NCBI RefSeq assembly: GCF_022843985.1
Contig: NZ_JALHMP010000030.1
Span: forward strand, 1 to 51,673
Reading direction: 5' to 3'
Length of the DNA: 51,673 nt
From: Phreatobacter sp.
GTDB taxonomy: Bacteria > Pseudomonadota > Alphaproteobacteria > Rhizobiales > Phreatobacteraceae
A model generated the notes under the pieces. The model did no database searches and had not been told where the DNA came from. It saw only the letters and a program-made list of their open reading frames with translations. Of the stretch, positions 37,648 to 47,378 are shown piece by piece. Position numbers and translations under genes: made by a program. Each line of letters begins with the position of its first letter. Within the stretch, counting starts at the first letter, position 1.

Positions 37648-38991
37648 TCACCAGGTCAGTTCGGCGATGGCGACTCGGTTCTCAGCGACGCCCCAGGCGC
37701 GCAGGGCAATCCGCTCCTCGTTGAACAGGCCGACGATCGTCCGCCCGATCTCCGCAGCGGGCAGCCGGAGGACGGTGGCGGAATCGGTGGCCACGCCCTT
37801 GGTCACGTCTGCGGGTTCCTTGCCGTCGAGGAGGACGACGTCGCGGGGAATGCCGAAATAGCCACGCGGCCGCGTCATCTGCACGACGGCGCCGGCGGCC
37901 CGGTCGGCCTCCGACAGGGGGCGCGCCGGGCGCAGATGCACCACCTCCGAGGACCGGAGGAAGGGCGAACGGTAGATGTGCGTTAGCGGATGGCCGGGCA
38001 CGGCGAGGACGAATTCCAGCGGATCGGAAGGGCCGGCGACGAGCGCGCCCCAGGCGCCGTCCGGTCCCGTGGTCTGCTTCAGGAGGACCTCGCCCTGTCG
38101 CGCGCCGGTCACCGGATCAACGCGATGGACTTCGATGGTCGCACCCTCAACCGGGCGATTGCTGGGTACGCCGCCGGCATTGCCGGTGACGAGACCGGAA
38201 AGACGGACGCGTGGTTCCGGCGCCACCGCCAGCATCGCGGGCTCGCGACCGGCGATGAAACGATAGATCTCGCGGAAGGCGCGTGGGTGAAAGGCCACCT
38301 CGCGGTGGTCGAGCTGGCCGAGCACGATATTGGTCGCGCCGCGGAGCGCCGGGCCCTCGGCGGTGATGCCCGTCGCCACCCCCGACCGCCCGATGAGTCG
38401 TCCGTCGGGCTGCGCGAACTTGTCGTTGCCGTCGCTCCGCAGGGTGAGGAAGGCCGTGCCGGGCACAACGTCGCTGTCGCGGCGGTTGAGCATGGTGAGG
38501 AAGGGACCGCGGCCGTTGAACTCGCTGCCGGGGCTGGCCTCCCAGTCGAACACGCCACGGTTCGGCGTGCCGCACAGCACGGCATGGCTGACGCGGGCGG
38601 CACCGCCGGATTCGACGACGTAGTTGCGCACCGCATTGCCGCCGCGCGAACTGGCGACGAGGGCGATGCGGTGCGCCCCGGTGCGGGCACAGAGGGCCTC
38701 GACCGCCGCGGCGAGCTCGCGCAGCTGGTCCGCGGTGCCCGAACGGCCCGGCTGGGCCGCAGCGTCGTCGCTGCGGGACAGGGGATCGGTGAAGTTGAAG
38801 GCGTGCAACCGGTCGCGCGGCCAGCCATTGGTCTCGAAACGCCAGAGCGTCGTCATCCACAGCGCCGCATGATCGCCGTTGCCATGGACGAAGAGGATGG
38901 GGACAGGCGGGGCAGACTGGGCGCGCAGGGGGCCGGTGGTGGCGAGAGCCAGGGCGGATCCGCCCAGCAGGATGGTCCGGCGTGTCGGCAT
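37648..38991 (-). CDS. Tat-exported alpha/beta hydrolase (lipase-like)
   Basis: 447 residues. A twin-arginine signal (MPTRRTILLGGSALALATTG) directs folded export. The alpha/beta hydrolase domain has the oxyanion segment PILFVHGNGDHAALW, a nucleophile elbow ASSRGGN and CGTPNRGVF, typical of lipase/triacylglycerol-hydrolase relatives. A C-terminal segment (GATIEVHRVDPVTGARQGEV) looks like a carboxypeptidase-regulatory-type beta domain. A role with polyesters or lipids outside the cytoplasm is possible but not shown. The much longer upstream frame is not coding. Confidence 0.85.
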   Translation of the reverse strand: MPTRRTILLGGSALALATTGPLRAQSAPPVPILFVHGNGDHAALWMTTLWRFETNGWPRDRLHAFNFTDPLSRSDDAAAQPGRSGTADQLRELAAAVEALCARTGAHRIALVASSRGGNAVRNYVVESGGAARVSHAVLCGTPNRGVFDWEASPGSEFNGRGPFLTMLNRRDSDVVPGTAFLTLRSDGNDKFAQPDGRLIGRSGVATGITAEGPALRGATNIVLGQLDHREVAFHPRAFREIYRFIAGREPAMLAVAPEPRVRLSGLVTGNAGGVPSNRPVEGATIEVHRVDPVTGARQGEVLLKQTTGPDGAWGALVAGPSDPLEFVLAVPGHPLTHIYRSPFLRSSEVVHLRPARPLSEADRAAGAVVQMTRPRGYFGIPRDVVLLDGKEPADVTKGVATDSATVLRLPAAEIGRTIVGLFNEERIALRAWGVAENRVAIAELTW

Positions 38992-39150
38992 GGATGGTCT
39001 CCCGATCCGGCGATGCGCGGCAGCCGGCCCGTCCGGCCGCGGGTCTTTGCGGTTGACGGCAGGCCCTAGCATCGCCACATGCTGTTTGGAAGAATTCGCT
39101 TGAATCATTCCAGTCCGCTCGGCCTTGAACCGGAGCGCGTGGAGACACCC

Positions 39151-39711
39151 ATGTTCATCCAGACGGAAGCGACCCCCAACCCGGCGACCCTGAAGTTCCT
39201 GCCTGGCCGCACCGTGCTCCCCGAGGGCACGCTCCACATGCCCAATGCGGAGGCGGCGCGCCAGTCGCCGCTGGCCGAGAAGCTCTTCGCCATCGACGGC
39301 ATCGCCGGCGTCTTCTTCGGCAATGACTTCATCACCGTGACCAAGGGCGCGGCCGAATGGCCGCACCTGAAGCCCGCCATCCTCGGCGCCATCATGGAAC
39401 ATTTCATGTCGGGTCAGCCGCTGGTGCGCAGCGATGCCTCGCTCGCTCCGGGCGGGGACGAGGAGTTCTTCGACCCGGCCGATGCCGGCACGGTCGAGAC
39501 GATCAAGGAACTCCTGGAGACGCGGGTGCGCCCGGCGGTCGCCGCCGATGGCGGCGACATCACGTTCCGCGGCTTCAAGGACGGCATCGTTTATCTCGCC
39601 ATGCAGGGCTCCTGCGCCGGCTGCCCGTCCTCCACCGCGACGCTGAAGCACGGCATCCAGAACCTGATGCGCCACTTCCTTCCCGACGTGCGGGAAGTCC
39701 AGTCCATCTGA
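39151..39711 (+). CDS. nfuA: NifU-family Fe-S scaffold protein
   Basis: 186 residues. The N-terminal Nfu-N domain starts MFIQTEATPNPATLKFLPG, and the C-terminal NifU domain has the cluster-binding CAGC (in GSCAGCPSSTATLKHGI). It carries and delivers Fe-S clusters. The ATG at 39151, with GGAGA upstream, is chosen over an earlier in-frame ATG at 39079 because it matches the family start. Confidence 0.95.
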   Translation: MFIQTEATPNPATLKFLPGRTVLPEGTLHMPNAEAARQSPLAEKLFAIDGIAGVFFGNDFITVTKGAAEWPHLKPAILGAIMEHFMSGQPLVRSDASLAPGGDEEFFDPADAGTVETIKELLETRVRPAVAADGGDITFRGFKDGIVYLAMQGSCAGCPSSTATLKHGIQNLMRHFLPDVREVQSI

Positions 39712-39770
39712 CGCGGGCGATCCGCCGCCAGGCTCTTTCCGCTCCGCCTTGGACGGTGTAGCACCGGCAG

Positions 39771-40463
39771 ATGCTCGTTCTTGCCCTCGACACGGCGCTC
39801 GGCGCCTGTTCGGCCGCCGTCCTCGACACCACGTCGGGGCAGCTGCTTGCCGTACGGTCAGAGCCCATGGAGCGCGGCCATGCGGAACGGCTGATCCCGC
39901 TCGCCGCCGAGACCTGCGCGCAGGCCGGCATCGCACCCGGCGCCTGCCGGCGGTTCGTCGCGACGACCGGGCCCGGCAGTTTCACCGGCCTGAGGGTCGC
40001 CGTCGCCGCGGCGCGGGCCATGGCGCTCGCGACGGGGGGCGAGTCCGTCGGCCTGTCGACCCTCGCCGTGCTGGCGGAACCCTATCTCGCGGCGGCGGAG
40101 CCCCTGGCCGTGCTCGTCGCCATCGATGCGCGCCACGGCCATGTCTATGCCGCGCTCACCGCCGCCGACCGGTCGCAGATCCTGCCCCCCGCCTATGTTC
40201 CGGTCGCCGAGGCGGCCCGGCGCGCGGCCGCCATGCCGGTGGCCATCGTCGGCCCGGGCGCCGAGGCCATCCTCGCCGCCTGGCCGGAGGGCGCCTCCGC
40301 CCCGGTGATCCTCGACGGACGGGCGGCGCCTGATATCGGCCTCCTCGCCCGCCTCGGCGCCACTGTCGCGGCCGCGACGGCGCCCTGCAAGCCGCTTTAC
40401 CTGAAGGCGGTGGACGCCAAGCCGCAGGCGTCGCCGCCGGCGATCAGCGGGCCCATGACATGA
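39771..40463 (+). CDS. tsaB: tRNA threonylcarbamoyladenosine (t6A) biosynthesis protein
   Basis: 230 residues of the ASKHA fold. MLVLALDTALGACSAAV, ERGHAERLIP and the diagnostic GPGSFTGLRVAVAAARAMA are present. TsaB is the partner of TsaD in making t6A at position 37 of ANN-decoding tRNAs. It overlaps rimI by 4 bp. tsaE, another member of the pathway, lies 3.2 kb downstream as part of a fusion. Confidence 0.95.
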   Translation: MLVLALDTALGACSAAVLDTTSGQLLAVRSEPMERGHAERLIPLAAETCAQAGIAPGACRRFVATTGPGSFTGLRVAVAAARAMALATGGESVGLSTLAVLAEPYLAAAEPLAVLVAIDARHGHVYAALTAADRSQILPPAYVPVAEAARRAAAMPVAIVGPGAEAILAAWPEGASAPVILDGRAAPDIGLLARLGATVAAATAPCKPLYLKAVDAKPQASPPAISGPMT

Positions 40464-40960
40464 CCCTGATCTCCGATCTGGTGTTCTGGTGGCCGCGGCC
40501 GGACCCTGTCGTCGGGCGGGCGACGACGGCCGATTGTGACGATCTCGCCGCCATCCATGCCGCCTCCTTCCATCGCGGCTGGGGGGCGGAGGACCTCGCC
40601 GCCATGCTGACGGAGGCCTCCGTTATCGCCCATGTCATCCGCCGCCGGCCGGCGGCGTCCCCCGCAGGCTTCATCCTCAGCCGCATCGCCGGTGACGAGG
40701 CGGAAATCCTCACCGTTGCCGTCGCGCCGCGGCTGCGCGGCCGGGGCTATGCCGGCCGGCTGATCGCTGCCCATCTGCCGGATCTGATGCGGGCCGGAGT
40801 GCGCACGCTTTTCCTCGAAGTCGAGGCGGAGAACGCAGCCGCCCTGAAGCTCTATGCCCGCACCGGGTTCGAGCCTGTCGGCCGGCGGAAGGCCTATTAT
40901 CGGACGGCGCAGGGGGCGGCGGATGCCCTGACGATGCGGCGGCTGCTGCCCGCCATCTGA
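40460..40960 (+). CDS. rimI: Ribosomal-protein-S18-alanine N-acetyltransferase, GNAT family
   Basis: 166 residues. The GNAT acetyl-CoA loop is RLRGRGYAGRLI, and the RimI-type ending is LEVEAENAAALKLYARTGFE. It acetylates the N-terminal alanine of S18. Its ATG overlaps the tsaB stop, the standard tsaB-rimI pairing. Confidence 0.93.
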   Translation: MTLISDLVFWWPRPDPVVGRATTADCDDLAAIHAASFHRGWGAEDLAAMLTEASVIAHVIRRRPAASPAGFILSRIAGDEAEILTVAVAPRLRGRGYAGRLIAAHLPDLMRAGVRTLFLEVEAENAAALKLYARTGFEPVGRRKAYYRTAQGAADALTMRRLLPAI

Positions 40961-41011
40961 CGCCGAAGCACGCCGGGAGGCCGGAAAATTCCCGCTGCCG
41001 TTCCCGTTCTG

Positions 41012-41057
41012 GACTCTTAGACCGCGAGTCTCCGCAAGGTTAGATTGATCGTGATTC
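41012..41057 (+). promoter_or_regulatory. Cluster of three GANTC (CcrM) sites upstream of divL
   Basis: GACTC (41012-41016), GAGTC (41026-41030) and GATTC (41053-41057) lie within 46 bp, 70-117 bp before the divL start. In alphaproteobacteria GANTC is methylated by CcrM and read by GcrA at cell-cycle promoters. At this base composition one site per several hundred bp is expected. No -10/-35 is assigned. Confidence 0.45.
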
Positions 41058-41128
41058 GCGCCGCGGGCGGCACTGGCGCGGATCCCTCATCCCGCACCCG
41101 TGCCGCATCGTGGACGTAAGGATACGAG

Positions 41129-43660
41129 ATGCCGGGCCTGCCAAGGGTCGACGACGCATCCTGCCGGGAGAGCGCGCCGCAGCCGAAGCCGGCATCGCGG
41201 GCCATCCGGCTCGCCCCGGCGACCGCGGCCGCCCTGCTGGCCAGCACGGCGCTCGTCGCCGCGAACGAAGCCTCTCCCATGCTGTCGCGCCTCGTCGGCG
41301 CTATCCCGGCCCATGAATGGGCGGCCTTCGGGCTCAATGTCGGCGTCGTGGTCTTCGGCGTCGTTACCGCCATCGGCCTCCTGCGGACCCGCGCGAACGC
41401 CGCCGCGGCAGCCCGCCAGTCGCGCCGGGAAATCAACGAGTTGCGCCTTGCCCTCGATCGCAACGCCGAGCTGCTGACGCTCGATCCGCATGTGGTCGTC
41501 GTCTGGGGTGGCGATCGCGACGAGCCGGAGATCGCCGGTGACGTGGCGCTCGTCACCGATCTGCCGGTGGCGCGACGCGTGCTGGCCTTCGGCACCTGGC
41601 TGCCGGCCGAGAAGGCCGCGGAGCTGGAGCGGGCGGTTGATGCGCTGCGGCTGTCGGGAACGCCGTTCCGCCTTGACGTTGTCAGCCAGGCCGGCCGGCC
41701 GATCGAGGCCGAGGGCCGCCCCATCGGCGGGCGTGCCGTGCTGCGGCTGCGCCTCGTCGCCGGCGTGCGCGAGGAGCTGATCCAGCTTCGGGCGAGCCAT
41801 GACGCCCTGGTGCGCGAAACCGCGACGATCCGCTCCTTTCTCGGTGCGCTCGCCCTGCCGGTCTGGCTGCGCGATGCGGAAGGCCGCATCACCTGGGTCA
41901 ACACCGCCTATGCCGCGGCCACCGATGCCGCCGACGGCCAGCGCGCCGTGGCCGCGGGGGTCGAACTGCTCGACCCCGCCGACCGCCACGAGGCGGCGCG
42001 CCACCGCTCCGCGCGCAAGCCCTTCGCGCGCCGGGTCGCGGCGGTCGCCGCCGGCCAGCGGCGCATCTTCGACATCATCGAGACGCCGGCCGGGGCCGGC
42101 TCGGCCGGGATCGCCGTCGACGTCACCGATCTCGAGACCGTCCGTTCCGAACTCTCGGTGGAGATGGAGACGCACAAGCGCACCCTCGACCAGCTGGCGA
42201 CGGCGGTGGCGATCTTCGACGCTGGCAAGCGCCTGGTCTTCAACAACGAGGCCTTCCGCCAGCTCTGGGACCTCGAGCCCGCCTTTCTCCACCAGGCGCC
42301 GACCGATGGCGACATCCTCGACCGGCTGCGCGAGCGGCGGCTCCTGCCGGAACAGTCCAACTACCGCGAGTGGAAGAAGACGCTGCACTGGGTCTACGAG
42401 GCGGTGGATACCGAGCCGCGCATCCTCGAATGGCCGCTCCCCGACGGGCGGTTCCTGCGCGTCGTCCAGAACCCGGATCCGGCCGGCGGCGTCACCTATG
42501 TCTTCGAGGACCTGACCCAGCGGCTGCAGCTGGAGACCCAGGTCCAGGCCCTCGGCCGGGTCCAGCGCGAGACCATCGACAATCTCGACGAGGCCGTGGC
42601 GGTGTTCGGATCGGATGCCCGCCTGTCGCTGTCAAACCGCGCCTTCGCCACCCTGTGGGAGTTCGACCCGAAGGTCCTCGACGGCCGGCCGAAGATCGAC
42701 CAGGTCGCCGGCCTCTGCATGCCCTATGTCCGTGACGGCGGCATCTGGGCGGAGGTGCGCGCGGCCGTCACCGCTCTCGCCGACGAGCGGCGCCAGCGTA
42801 GCTTCCGCATCGAGCGCACCGACGGCTCGGTGCTCGACACCGGCACCGCCCCCCTGCCGGGCGGCGCGACGCTGGTCACCTTCAGGAACGTCACCAACAT
42901 GGTGATGGTCGAGCGGGCCCTGACCGAGCGCAACGAGGCGCTGGAATCGGCGGCCAAGCTGCGCAACGACTTCGTCCACCACGTTTCCTACCAGCTGCGC
43001 ACGCCGCTCACGACGATCATCGGCTTCGCCCAGGTCCTCGACGACCCCTCCATCGGCCCGCTCAACGACAAGCAGCGGGAATATCTCGGCTATATCGGCG
43101 CCTCCTCAGCCTCGCTGCTGTCGATCATCAACGACGTGCTCGACCTCGCCACCATCGATGCCGGCGTGATGGAGCTCGAGCTCGGTGAGGTCGACATCCG
43201 TGCCACCATCCAGGCGGCGGTGGACGCGGTGCGCGACCGCATCACCGAGAGCCAGATCCGCATCGAGACGCGCATCACCAAGGATATCGGCACGTTCCGC
43301 GCCGATGCCCAGCGCGTCAGGCAGGTGCTGTTCAACCTCCTGTCCAACGCCATCGGCTTTTCCGATCGCGGCGGCCTCGTGGTGCTCGATGCGACACGCG
43401 AGGGCGAGGAGATCGTCTTCAAGGTGCGCGACCAGGGCGCCGGGATCGCCCCCGACATGGTCGGCCGCATGTTCGAGCGCTTCGAGACGCGGTCCACCGG
43501 CACCCGCCACCGCGGCGCCGGCCTTGGCCTCTCCATCGTCCAGAGCTTCGTCCAGCTGCATCGCGGCCGCATCGAGGTCGAGACCGCGCCGGGCAGCGGC
43601 ACCCAGGTCAAGGTCACCTTCCCGGCCCATCTCGAGGATTTCTCCAAGGCCGCCGAATGA
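41129..43660 (+). CDS. divL: Cell-cycle pseudokinase DivL
   Basis: 843 residues. Two N-terminal membrane segments (about 26-48 and 62-85) anchor it; several PAS-like regions follow. The HisKA box reads FVHHVSYQLRTPLTTIIGFA with Tyr621 where kinases have the phospho-His, the hallmark of DivL. The HATPase (NLLSNAIGFSDRGG, DQGAGIAPDM, GAGLGLSIV) looks intact. DivL reads phosphorylated DivK and controls CckA-CtrA. The start follows AAGGAT. The 3' end overlaps the tsaE fusion by 4 bp, the conserved alphaproteobacterial order. Confidence 0.95.
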   Translation: MPGLPRVDDASCRESAPQPKPASRAIRLAPATAAALLASTALVAANEASPMLSRLVGAIPAHEWAAFGLNVGVVVFGVVTAIGLLRTRANAAAAARQSRREINELRLALDRNAELLTLDPHVVVVWGGDRDEPEIAGDVALVTDLPVARRVLAFGTWLPAEKAAELERAVDALRLSGTPFRLDVVSQAGRPIEAEGRPIGGRAVLRLRLVAGVREELIQLRASHDALVRETATIRSFLGALALPVWLRDAEGRITWVNTAYAAATDAADGQRAVAAGVELLDPADRHEAARHRSARKPFARRVAAVAAGQRRIFDIIETPAGAGSAGIAVDVTDLETVRSELSVEMETHKRTLDQLATAVAIFDAGKRLVFNNEAFRQLWDLEPAFLHQAPTDGDILDRLRERRLLPEQSNYREWKKTLHWVYEAVDTEPRILEWPLPDGRFLRVVQNPDPAGGVTYVFEDLTQRLQLETQVQALGRVQRETIDNLDEAVAVFGSDARLSLSNRAFATLWEFDPKVLDGRPKIDQVAGLCMPYVRDGGIWAEVRAAVTALADERRQRSFRIERTDGSVLDTGTAPLPGGATLVTFRNVTNMVMVERALTERNEALESAAKLRNDFVHHVSYQLRTPLTTIIGFAQVLDDPSIGPLNDKQREYLGYIGASSASLLSIINDVLDLATIDAGVMELELGEVDIRATIQAAVDAVRDRITESQIRIETRITKDIGTFRADAQRVRQVLFNLLSNAIGFSDRGGLVVLDATREGEEIVFKVRDQGAGIAPDMVGRMFERFETRSTGTRHRGAGLGLSIVQSFVQLHRGRIEVETAPGSGTQVKVTFPAHLEDFSKAAE

Positions 43661-45165
43661 CCGAACCCTTTCGTCACCACCGCATGCTCGCCAACGAGGC
43701 GGAGACGCGCGAACTCGCCATGGACCTTGCCATGGCCGCCCAGCCCCATGACGTGGTGACGCTGGAAGGCGATCTCGGTGCCGGCAAGTCGACCCTTGCC
43801 CGCGCCCTCATCCGCGCCATCGCCGAGGACGAGAAGCTGGAGGTGCCGAGCCCGACCTTCGCGCTGATCCAGCCCTATGACCTGAAGCGCCTGCCGGTCA
43901 TCCATGCCGATCTCTACCGGGTGACCTCGCCCGACGAGATCGCCGAACTCGGCTGGGACGAGGCGGCCGAGGGCGCCCTGCTCATCGTCGAATGGCCGGA
44001 CCGCCTGGGCGGCGCGCTCTCCGGCGACCGGCTGGAGATCGCCCTGGCGCTGGTCCCGGCCCGCGGGCCCAATGCCCGCAGCGCCACCCTGACGGGCCAT
44101 GGCGCCTGGGCAGGGCGGCTGGCGCGGCTCGTCGCCCTGCGCGGTTTCCTCAACAATGCGGGCTGGGGCGGCTCGCTGCGCCGGCACCTGCAGGGGGACG
44201 CATCTTCGCGGTCCTACGAGCGGCTGCTCGACGGCCAGCGCCGCGCCGTGCTGATGAACGCGCCGAAGAAGCCGGACGGGCCGCCGGTGAAGAACGGGCT
44301 TCCCTACAGCCGCATCGCCCATCTCGCCGAGGACATGGTGCCCTTCGTCGCCATGGCCGAGGGCCTGCGCGACATCGGGCTCTCGGCGCCGGAGATCGAG
44401 GCTGTCGATCTCGACCAGGGATTCCTCATCATCGAGGATCTCGGCGGCGAAGGCGTCATCAGCGACGGAATGCCCATCACCGAGCGCTACATGGCTGCGG
44501 TGGACGTGCTGGCACTGATCCATGCGCGGCCGCGCCCCGCGACTCTGGCGACGCCGAAGGGCGCCTATGCGCTGCCGGCCTATGACAAGGAGGCGCTCAG
44601 CATCGAGGTGGAACTCCTCCTCGACTGGTACCTGCCGATGAAGGACGCGCGCATTCCGGCGAGCGAGAAATATGTCTTCCTGCAGCGCTGGGGCGATCTC
44701 TTCGCCGAGGTGGAGGCGGCGACGCGGACCTGGGTCCTGCGCGACTTCCATTCGCCGAACCTGATCTGGCTCTCCGGCCGCGAAGGGATCGAGAAGGTCG
44801 GCCTGATCGACTTCCAGGACGCGCTGATGGGCCCTGCCGCCTATGACGTCGCCTCGCTCCTGCAGGATGCGCGCATCACCGTGCCGGAGGAGCTCGAGCT
44901 GCAATTGCTGTCGCGCTATGCCGCGGCGCGCAGGGCGGTCGATCCCGGCTTCGACATGGCCGCCTTCGCCCGGCTCTATGCCATCATGGGGGCGCAGCGG
45001 GCGACCAAGATTCTCGGCATCTTCGCCCGCCTCGACAAGCGCGACGGCAAGCCGCAATACCTCGCCCATCTGCCGCGCATCTGGGCCTATCTGCAGCGCT
45101 GCCTCGCCCATCCGGCTCTCATTCAGGTGAAGCGCTGGGTCGACGACCGGGTGCCGCCGCCGTGA
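43657..45165 (+). CDS. Fusion of t6A ATPase TsaE and MurNAc/GlcNAc anomeric kinase AmgK
   Basis: 502 residues. Residues 1 to about 155 are TsaE: Walker A GDLGAGKST (38-46), PSPTFALIQPYD and HADLYRV. Residues about 160-502 are an aminoglycoside-phosphotransferase-fold kinase with VLRDFHSPNLIWL (catalytic loop) and LIDFQDA (metal site), matching AmgK. TsaE serves tRNA t6A synthesis; AmgK phosphorylates recycled MurNAc at C1. With murU next, the second half is clearly the recycling enzyme. Overlaps divL and murU by 4 bp each. Confidence 0.9.
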   Translation: MTEPFRHHRMLANEAETRELAMDLAMAAQPHDVVTLEGDLGAGKSTLARALIRAIAEDEKLEVPSPTFALIQPYDLKRLPVIHADLYRVTSPDEIAELGWDEAAEGALLIVEWPDRLGGALSGDRLEIALALVPARGPNARSATLTGHGAWAGRLARLVALRGFLNNAGWGGSLRRHLQGDASSRSYERLLDGQRRAVLMNAPKKPDGPPVKNGLPYSRIAHLAEDMVPFVAMAEGLRDIGLSAPEIEAVDLDQGFLIIEDLGGEGVISDGMPITERYMAAVDVLALIHARPRPATLATPKGAYALPAYDKEALSIEVELLLDWYLPMKDARIPASEKYVFLQRWGDLFAEVEAATRTWVLRDFHSPNLIWLSGREGIEKVGLIDFQDALMGPAAYDVASLLQDARITVPEELELQLLSRYAAARRAVDPGFDMAAFARLYAIMGAQRATKILGIFARLDKRDGKPQYLAHLPRIWAYLQRCLAHPALIQVKRWVDDRVPPP

Positions 45166-45881
45166 GCCCCATCGACACCGCCATGGTGCTGGCGGCGGGC
45201 CTCGGCACGCGGATGCGGCCGATCACCGACCGCATCCCGAAGCCGCTGGTATCGGTCGCCGGCAAGACCCTGCTCGACCATGTGCTCGACCCGCTGGCGG
45301 AGGCCGGCGTGAGGCGCGCCGTGGTCAATGTCCACCACCTGGCCGACCAGATCGAGGCCGCCGTGGCGGGCCGCACGGCCCCGGCCGTGGTCATTTCCGA
45401 CGAGCGGGCGGAGATTCTTGACTCCGGCGGCGGCGTCACCCGCGCCCTGACGCATCTCGGCGAGGCCTTCATCATCCGCAACGCCGATTCGTTCTGGACC
45501 GACCGGCAGGGTGCGAACCTGTCGCGGATGATCGCCGCCTTCGATCCCGCCCGGATGGATTCGCTGCTGCTGCTGGCGGCGATGGAGGGAAGCGTCGGCT
45601 TCGACGGGCCGGGCGACTTCTTCCTCGGCCCGGACGGAGGCCTGACCCGGCGCGGATCGGCGGCGCGGGCGCCCTATGCCTATGCCGGGGCCGCAATCAT
45701 GCGGAAGGCGGACTTCGCCGGCCGGACCGACGGCGATGTCTTCTCGCTCAACGCCCTTTGGAACGCCTCGCTGGCGCAGGGCCGTCTGCACGGCCTGGTG
45801 CTCGACGGGCTCTGGCTGCATGTCGGCACGCCCGCGGCCATCGGCGAAGCGGAACGGGCGATGGCGGCAGGCCGCGGATAA
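45162..45881 (+). CDS. murU: N-acetylmuramate-1-phosphate uridylyltransferase-like nucleotidyltransferase
   Basis: 239 residues, GTG start overlapping the previous stop. Nucleotidyltransferase signature [20 protein letters not shown], then [14 protein letters not shown] and the metal-binding NAD of RNADSFW. Paired with AmgK it would turn MurNAc-1-P into UDP-MurNAc, bypassing the early Mur steps. The addB-addA genes that often follow in related genomes are absent. Confidence 0.9.
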   Translation: MSPIDTAMVLAAGLGTRMRPITDRIPKPLVSVAGKTLLDHVLDPLAEAGVRRAVVNVHHLADQIEAAVAGRTAPAVVISDERAEILDSGGGVTRALTHLGEAFIIRNADSFWTDRQGANLSRMIAAFDPARMDSLLLLAAMEGSVGFDGPGDFFLGPDGGLTRRGSAARAPYAYAGAAIMRKADFAGRTDGDVFSLNALWNASLAQGRLHGLVLDGLWLHVGTPAAIGEAERAMAAGRG

Positions 45882-45981
45882 CGGCCCCCAACCCTTCCCT
45901 TTCGCGCCCTCAGGGTGTATGTGCCCGCCTCCCCTTTCCACTTCCACCCGGTCCGACCCCGGGCGAAGGACACGAGCGACC

Positions 45982-46386
45982 ATGGCCAAGCGTTTCGACA
46001 CGGGCACCGGCCCGTCCCAGCGGCAGTTGCGCGTCGGCGAGCTCATGCGGCACGCCCTCTCCGAGGTGCTCGCCCGCGGCGAGATCCACGACCCCGTGCT
46101 GCAGACGAACGTGGTGACCGTGCCGGAGGTGCGCATGTCGCCGGATCTCAAGATCGCCACCTGCTTCGTCATGCCGCTGGGCGGCAAAGACCAGCCGGAG
46201 GTGATCCAGGCTCTGGCCCGCAACAAGCGCTACCTGCGCGGCGAGCTCGCCCATCGCACCAACCTGAAATTCGCGCCCGACCTGCGTTTCCGCATCGACG
46301 AGTCCTTCGAGGAGGGTTCGCGCATCGACCGCCTGCTAGAGAGCGACGAGGTGCGCCGCGACGTCCAGAAGGACGGCGAGGCATGA
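45982..46386 (+). CDS. rbfA: 30S ribosome-binding factor A
   Basis: 134 residues, KH-type fold: [19 protein letters not shown], then [19 protein letters not shown] and [19 protein letters not shown]. It helps 16S rRNA maturation. Overlaps truB by 4 bp. The infB-nusA genes that usually precede it are not here. Confidence 0.96.
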   Translation: MAKRFDTGTGPSQRQLRVGELMRHALSEVLARGEIHDPVLQTNVVTVPEVRMSPDLKIATCFVMPLGGKDQPEVIQALARNKRYLRGELAHRTNLKFAPDLRFRIDESFEEGSRIDRLLESDEVRRDVQKDGEA

Positions 46387-47306
46387 ACCAGCCGCGCTCG
46401 AAGAAGATCGACGTCCATGGCTGGGTGATCCTCGACAAGGATCTCGACCAGACCTCCACCCATGCGGTGTCGCAGGTGCGGCGCCTGTTCAATGCCAAGA
46501 AGGGCGGCCATGCCGGCACGCTCGACCCGCGCGCCACCGGCCTGCTGCCGATCGCGCTGGGGGAGGCGACCAAGACCGTCCCCTTCGTCATGGACGGCCG
46601 CAAGACCTATCGCTTCACTGTCGCCTGGGGGACCGAGACGGCCACGGACGACACCGAGGGCGGTGTCACCGCCCGCTCCGACCTCCGGCCCACACGCGAG
46701 GCCGTGGAGGCGCTGCTGCCGCGCTATACCGGCACGATCATGCAGGTGCCGCCGCAGTTCTCCGCCATCAAGATCGGCGGAGAGCGCGCCTATGACCTCG
46801 CCCGCGACGGCGAGGCGGTGGTGCTGGAGGCCCGGCCGATCACGGTGGACAGCCTGCGCCTCACCGCCTTCTCCGCCGAGAGCGCGGAATTCGAGGCCGA
46901 GTGCGGGAAGGGCACCTATGTGCGCGCCATTGCCCGCGACATCGGCCGTGATCTCGGCTGCCTCGGCCATGTCACGGCGCTGCGCCGCACCCGTGTCGGC
47001 CCCTTCGGCGAGGACGACACGGTGACGCTCGAGGAGTTGCGCGAGCTCGCCGAGGGCAAGATCGCCGGCCAGGCGCTGGAGGACGCTCTGCTGCCCGTCG
47101 AGGCGGCCCTCGCCGAGGTCCCGGAGGTCAAGGTGACGCGGGACGTGGCCGCCCGCCTGCTGCGCGGCCAGAGCGCAATTCTGCGCGGCCGCGATGCGCC
47201 GATCGCGGGGGCGGTCTGGGCCTCATCGGCCGGCGATCCCATCGCCCTCTGCGAGGTCGAGGCCGGCGAACTCGTGCCCAGACGCGTCTTCGTCTTCGGG
47301 CCGTGA
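46383..47306 (+). CDS. truB: tRNA pseudouridine-55 synthase
   Basis: 307 residues. The catalytic loop is [18 protein letters not shown] with Asp48; [15 protein letters not shown] and [15 protein letters not shown] are further TruB motifs, and a C-terminal PUA-like part completes it. It makes pseudouridine 55 in the T-loop. rpsO and pnp, the usual next genes, are missing; a tRNA-Leu and a genomic island follow. Confidence 0.97.
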   Translation: MNQPRSKKIDVHGWVILDKDLDQTSTHAVSQVRRLFNAKKGGHAGTLDPRATGLLPIALGEATKTVPFVMDGRKTYRFTVAWGTETATDDTEGGVTARSDLRPTREAVEALLPRYTGTIMQVPPQFSAIKIGGERAYDLARDGEAVVLEARPITVDSLRLTAFSAESAEFEAECGKGTYVRAIARDIGRDLGCLGHVTALRRTRVGPFGEDDTVTLEELRELAEGKIAGQALEDALLPVEAALAEVPEVKVTRDVAARLLRGQSAILRGRDAPIAGAVWASSAGDPIALCEVEAGELVPRRVFVFGP

Positions 47307-47378
47307 CGCCGGTGCAGGCCCTGTCCTGCAAAGAGCACGTTGACGGGTCCCGCCACACTCGCTATGAGAGCCGCCTTC

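Noticed and set aside
43090-45111. A 673-codon minus-strand frame opposite divL and the tsaE-amgK fusion
   Set aside because: Both genes on the plus strand carry intact motifs over the same bases; the antisense product matches nothing.
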